Positions 58,951 through 64,000 of a DNA stretch of 64,000 bases are shown here, one piece after another. The translations under genes were made by a program, and so were the position numbers. The notes under the pieces are model-generated. The model did no database searches, was not told where the DNA came from, and saw only the letters and a program-made list of their open reading frames with translations. The stretch's first letter is position 1. Each line of letters starts with the position of its first letter. The stretch comes from Sinohyriopsis cumingii (taxonomy: Eukaryota > Mollusca > Bivalvia > Unionida > Unionidae), in assembly GCA_028554795.2 (NCBI GenBank), contig CM068828.1, positions 12,234,314-12,298,313 on the forward strand, written 5' to 3'.

Positions 58951-61424
58951 TAGGGTTACCCTGCTATAACATGGCTGTTGGGGTCCACAGAACCTGACCA
59001 TGTTATAGACTGAAATGTAAATAATGAAGTTAGCTGAAGAAAATGATGTATGTATTGAAAAAATGGCCACCAACTATGGGAGACTAGTAAAACTGGGTGC
59101 AAAAATACATGCTTTTGATTAAATGAAAACAAACTAGTCTGAAATAAACATGTATATTGAAAACTTATATCTGTGTAGTGCAATCCATAATCTGTCAAGT
59201 ATTGTACATGTTTATGAAAAATCCATGAATTCAAGTATAGATCCAAAGTTTGTCAATTGTAGCATGACTACTGCAATCTGTTACAGCATTCAGTACTCAG
59301 GCCAGATGTTAGCCTAACTTGATTCTATATAACAATGCACTTTTCAAATGGTTTGTCAATATGAACAAAATTGGATCTCATTAATATCAGGGTCGTGTTA
59401 ATGCAGGGTTTTACAGTATTTTACTTTTTTCACAACTCATTGGCACATATACGTGTATTCATGTCTAATGTATATGATGAACAGAGTATCAACACCGTTT
59501 ACTATCGTGCCGTCATGGCATGCAGTTCTTCCATAATGCATGTAATTCCATTGAAAAATTGCACAGATTTATAATAATCAATAATTTTGTCCCAGATCAT
59601 TGTGTTGGAATTCAACATCTAATATACAGCATGAACAGAGTATTAACACCGTTTACTTGCCATCTGATATCGTACCGTCTGGGCTTGCATATACATGTAA
59701 TTCCATTGCAAAAATTGCATAAATATTTAAACTATTCAATAATTTTGTCCCAGATCATTATGTGTCTGAATTCAATGGGACAATTAACCGCAAAGTTAGG
59801 TTAAGAAAGACGAAGCACGTGTATGGTTCATTATGTTCCAGGGTCTATGAATGATGTCTGTACAAATTTCAAACTGCTAAAATTTTCCCATATGCGTTTC
59901 TGTGTACATTTATCCACTGCAAATTTCCAAAACTTAACGATTGTATGCCTATTCATTTGAATGACTACAGCAAGAATAATTAACAATCAACACATGCTTT
60001 CAGCGTGCATTTAACTTTTACTTCAGATTTTGTGAATATCGGAAGAAACGTGTGAAAACTACTAAACTAATCATTGTGCAAAATGCAGAGAATGACTAGC
60101 GTTTGTGAACTTGCTTTACCATAATGGTAAAATATTTTTATGAAAAATAGGAAATTAATAATGAGTTCATTAACAAACACTATACCCATGTAAAACCAGA
60201 GAACTAAGTGCAGTAGGCCTGCAATGGTCACGAGTCACTTTCATCAATTTTTTTAAGCTGAACGCATGTCCAATTTCATACCCTTTAAAGTTCCAGCTAA
60301 TAAAGCGGACATTATTTACTGGTAAACTGATTGCGTCTAATAACTTTGCCAAGCCCAGCAACCATGTTGGTGGCTTTTGTTTTTTGATGTATCTTTAATT
60401 GTGAGAATCTTTTATCAACCACCGCAATGTCTGCTGCTTGGTTGTGTATGCAGTTAAAGAAGAAACACGTTAGCTATTGTTTGGGCAACGAATGTATACA
60501 GAATTAATTGAAGACAATCACAAAAACGACTTAATGGCTTTACTCGTGGATCAGTAATAAGTAACATTTCCAATTACGTTTATTTTGGCAAAACACTTCA
60601 AGAACCTGGTGAAATTGTTAAATTTCAGAAGCTACGCCATGATCATATTATATTAAAATCCATACGTTAGCTCTTCCTAAAAATGATAATAAATGTTTTA
60701 AACACTATTTCTTGTACCTAAAAATAATACTTTTTTCCCAGTACAAAAAAATTACACGTACATATATGCATTTAAAATTTCAGGAACCATTCCACGATCA
60801 TATTGTACACAAATTCATACATGAACTCTTCCCCAAAATGATAATAAACGTTTTACACACTATTTCTCATATTTTAAAAAAAAAATCCCAGTACGAGAAA
60901 AATACATGTACATGTATTTAACATTTTAGGAACCACGCCACGATTGTATTATAACAAATTCATACACAATCTTTTCCCCAAAATGAAAATAAATTTTTTA
61001 TACACTATTTCATGTAATTGGACCAAAAAATATTTTTTTTCATGTGTGAATGGATACACAAAATTTTGGGAGCCACACCATGACCGCATTATATCCAAAT
61101 TCGCGTTATCACAGGGCACGTTATAGCGGGGTTGCACTGTACATATTCCAGTGCGTGTTATATCAAGTTTGCAGCTTCCATTAATGGTGCCTCTGAATTT
61201 CTCCTATCCAGCCAACAATGTCACCAAAAAAACTCCACTAGATGGTATATTTTGCCCAGCACAATCCCAGAATGAACTTTTATTTAACATGTTATTTTCA
61301 TACTTTTAAGAAGAAAAAATATTTTTTCGTGCACAATAAAAATACATACATATGAAATTTCTGGAGCCATAATCGTGTTATATCCAAATTTTTTAAGGAG
61401 CATGCTATAATAGGGTCATGCTGG
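58951..61424. mobile_element. Older family C element, apparently holding a nested copy
   Basis: 'accctgctataacatggctgttggggtccac' at 58.96 kb matches the left end of the 50.6 kb element. 'gagcatgctataatagggtcatgctg' at 61.4 kb looks like a matching decayed right end. Between them lies the better preserved copy at 59366-61139. An alternative is one element with extra terminal modules. Confidence 0.4.
59366..61139. mobile_element. TIR DNA transposon family C, copy 2, ~1.77 kb
   Basis: It is collinear with 50.69-52.28 kb through the whole length: 'gtgttaatgcagggttttacagtatttt', 'acgaagcacgtgtatggttcattatgttccaggg', 'accaagcagcagacattgc', the tandem 3' modules, and the right end GCGGGGTTGCACTG followed by TA. 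About 45 bases at the left end are missing or replaced. Confidence 0.82.
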
Positions 61425-62249
61425 TCAAGAATTATATACAAAGTATTTACAATATGGATTTTTTAATCATGACAAAACCCGCACTCGAGCTGCAAGTGTA
61501 ATTCTAATGTCCAGCATATCTGATATTACAAAACTGCACGTATCAAACCAGCTAAAACCAGGTTGACCATCAAGAATGTGTATTAAAGAATACATTGTCC
61601 TGAAAGAACTCTAAACCAACTTCTATACCACTATCTACAAAAGCACTTAATTAACCCACATTCTACCTCAAAAGAAGCAAATCACAGTGAAAGATTAGTT
61701 TCAATTACATGCTCTCTGGGCTGGTACCTTTGGGACGCAACTTGTGAGAAATGGTACAATCCTGAACACCAGTAAAAATGTGAGGCTTTGCCACAACAGA
61801 AATATTACATTCCTGATAATAAGTGGGGCCTTTCTTTGAGTGATTCCATGTCAAGAATTGTCCTTTTTTTCCTTTAATCAAGAGGGCATTAACACATGCA
61901 TGGATTTGATGGTGCAACAGCTGACACACCTTAAACCTAACCTTAAACAGCACAGAATATCTTTCTCAATTTCAAAAATTAAAAACATAAATTTCACAAT
62001 TCCTGCATAGCGGAACCTTAGATCAACCTGGAAACAATAGACAGCAGTCTGCCTTCCCACACTTTTCCTCCCCTGCCATGGACAGACACCAATTATCAGC
62101 GTGTAATGTGCACATAAATGTTTCCTAATAATCACATGAGTGAGTGAGCACCATTCCCACTCATCCCATCTAGTGAAACAGATTTTTATTTCTAAAACAT
62201 GAGAGTGTGTTGGATCCATTCCCACTCATGTCAGCCCTCCATTCAGCCC

Positions 62250-62440
62250 ATTAGGGACCTATATGGATCCACAGCCTGAGGCTAAATTAACAGTGCTTCT
62301 TGAGCACATAAATGCCTGGGGGATGAGGCACTGATTCCTTCCCCCAGGAACAATTAACAGGCCGTAGTGCGGTCATAAATCCGAGGTATGTGCACTTAAT
62401 GTGCGCACACCTCGCTAATCCAATAAGAGATAGATAGATA
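62250..62440. repeat. GC-richer island ending in (GATA)n, possible dispersed repeat
   Basis: It is visibly richer in G and C than its surroundings and ends 'aataagagatagatagatagct', like the tail of a retroposon. A hairpin at about 62382-62414 has CGAGGT and ACCTCG arms with GTGC-rich inner arms. No family recognised. Confidence 0.35.
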
Positions 62441-62559
62441 GCTGACACACCAATTCTCTCCTAATTGATGGGCAACTGATGGTCAATTACTGTAATGTAT
62501 AATACCTGAACAGTATGCCTTGAATTGAAACAACAATTAGTTCTATTGTTGACTTATGC

Positions 62560-63060
62560 ATCTGAAACATTTTCCAATTTAGGATCAACTAAGTATCATA
62601 AGATGTCTGCTGGTGAAAACTCCTGATGATATAGCCATAACTTTGGGAGTAAAAGTTTCAGTACAGCCTCCATGTTGACCATATTGTGGGTTAGTCATTT
62701 TCATTTACTACCAATCAGGCAATGTAAGAACTCTTCTGATGAAAACCCCAAGTTAGAATTACCTTCTATTTAAGAGTAGTGAAAACAAGATTTTCAAGAT
62801 GCCCACATACTTGACATCAGATGAGAACCATTTTTATTTAAGATGGACATTATAAATCTTTCAGTGAAAACCCCATGGTGATATCACCCTTCATTCAAGA
62901 GAAGTAGTGAGTTGGCCATTGTGGCAGCCATATTAAACATCAGTACCATTTTCATTTAGGACTAACCAGACATGATAAGAAGTCTTCTAGGGAAAACACC
63001 ATGTCTATATGACTTTCCATTCAGGACACATGGTACTAATTGTATAGAAAAATGGGAACC
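62560..63060. repeat. Degenerate ~145-bp tandem repeat
   Basis: A loose unit (agaagtcttct-ggtgaaaacaccatg ... ccattcaggac ... tggccatattaaacatcagtaccattttcattta) recurs about four times, strongly diverged. Confidence 0.55.
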
Positions 63061-63635
63061 AGCCTGGAAATGGGTGAACATAAAATAGAGTATATATCGG
63101 TTTGGGTGACCAGGACTGGTTGATAATGAAAGTTATTTTGTAGGAGAAAGACTCTTCTGAGAGCTTATCCTAATTGTAAGTGATACAAAATACAGACATT
63201 GCTTTCTTGATCGATTTTCAGTTCTTTAACAGTCTTGAGTTTGGAACACTCATTACTGAACTTAGCACTTGACTCTTCTGTACAGAACTGAAAGCACTTG
63301 TTTCAAAAACATGTAGTTAAAATGCCACTGCTCATATCCATTTCTCTACACAGAAGCTGACGTCCATGTTTCATCTATAATGATAAATATAGGTTTGATC
63401 ATGAGCACTCAGAAATTTTAAGTTATTGAAATTTTAATATCATGGTGTTTGCATAGGTTTACTATGGGAACTGAATTAGTATTACGAGTCCTGTAGTTAG
63501 CTAGAGCAATACAGTGACTCCACATATGCAAGTGCAATTAACTTTACTATAAATGCAATCATACTGTTATATTTGTGGATAACAAACAAAATTAATACCT
63601 TCTGCAAATAACAGTGACTTTCAGTGGGATATTAA

Positions 63636-64000
63636 CTCATTCGGCCCCAGAGGTTTTTGTCGTTTTCGCCTGAAATGCGCGTAGAAAGACATTTGGGGGG
63701 CTATTTCTGAATACATCATAATACATCACTTTCAACAGATTTTCCATGAGACTAATGCCTAGTTGTATTAGAAACATCATTTTTCATTGGTTATTTTGCT
63801 TGCGCATGAGCAGAAGGGTAAAAGTTGGAGTTCCCTTTTTTTTTAAAGCTTAATGGACCCATCATTTTCGTATGCAGACCGCTCTTTATTCCAAACGCCA
63901 CCTTATCCTAGTTTTTGCAAAGGTACACCTGTCTGTGTGCAGTTCAGACCTGTGGTCTAAGGTTGACGTTGCCCGGGGTGGGAGTGGGAGACAAGCGCCC
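63636..64000. mobile_element. piggyBac-like MITE, second copy, cut by the window edge
   Basis: TTAA at 63632-63635 is followed by CTCATTCGGCCCCAGAGGTT. The following ~350 bases match the reverse-complement of 25.95-26.35 kb ('gtcgttttcgcctgaaat', 'gaatacatcataatacatca', 'gtattagaaacatcatttttcattgg', 'aaagcttaatggaccca'). It is opposite in orientation to the first copy. The far end is outside the window. Confidence 0.8.

Larger units (their letters stand above)
58508..64000 (-). other. Upstream intron of the FERM gene (F1 exons not found)
   Basis: The reading frame must continue upstream because exon a starts inside a codon and lacks the F1 lobe. I looked on the minus strand for F1 hallmarks (for example FxVKF-x-x-DP or a W-L-D-x-x-K loop) and saw none, so the next exon is probably beyond the window. 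The intron holds a paralogous TIR element, a degenerate tandem repeat and a piggyBac-like element. Confidence 0.6.

Noticed and set aside
61705-62225. Minus-strand frames considered as the missing FERM F1 exon
   Set aside because: They have no F1 strand or loop motifs, and neither ends with a donor that would give the split Arg codon before YLLALQ.

Overview
The window is nuclear DNA from an invertebrate animal, most likely a mollusc or other lophotrochozoan. It is AT-rich and intron-rich, packed with minisatellites, and carries tRNA-derived SINEs whose tails read GTTAAACCCTACAACAACAA, plus degenerate TGACCTTGACC-type repeats. Both repeat types are familiar from mollusc genomes. The organism call is inference; no species can be read from the sequence.

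One protein-coding gene is well supported. It lies on the minus strand and runs from beyond the right edge of the window down to position 20203. Seven exons (58507-58410, 56087-55958, 52780-52693, 47168-47013, 40872-40712, 38888-38814, 24025-20203) join in frame across GT-AG introns. They encode the last ~1509 residues of a large FERM protein: FERM lobes F2 and F3, the FERM-adjacent (FA) region, and a 1273-residue Ser/Thr-rich, probably disordered tail in one 3.8 kb terminal exon. The FERM part reads most like the FARP/FRMD7 (Drosophila Cdep) group, but no RhoGEF or PH exons are visible. The tail carries a KRVSF motif, a textbook PP1-docking sequence. The first exons (F1 lobe, start codon) lie beyond position 64000.

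Positions 1-20202 are the 3' flank. I see no convincing gene there, only repeats: a 50-bp satellite at the left edge, SINEs, three minisatellites, small terminal-inverted-repeat (TIR) elements, and one weak carboxylesterase-like fragment near 11.85-12.02 kb.

The introns (24026-64000) hold most of the mobile DNA. There are two SINE families with clear target duplications, one inserted with a 30-bp duplication. There is a 607-bp TTAA-flanked piggyBac-like MITE and an inverted relative at the right edge. There is a 568-bp Tigger-type MITE inside a short tandem array, and a 1064-bp Tigger/pogo element that keeps the 3' end of its transposase. Two copies of a 1.6-1.8 kb TIR element are present, one apparently nested in an older relative. 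A fossil of a DIRS-type retroelement lies at 32.4-36.1 kb. At least ten tandem arrays with unit lengths from 27 to 73 bp complete the picture.

No rRNA gene, CRISPR array, operon or bacterial feature is present. All boundaries and identities come from reading the sequence by eye; nothing was searched or computed.
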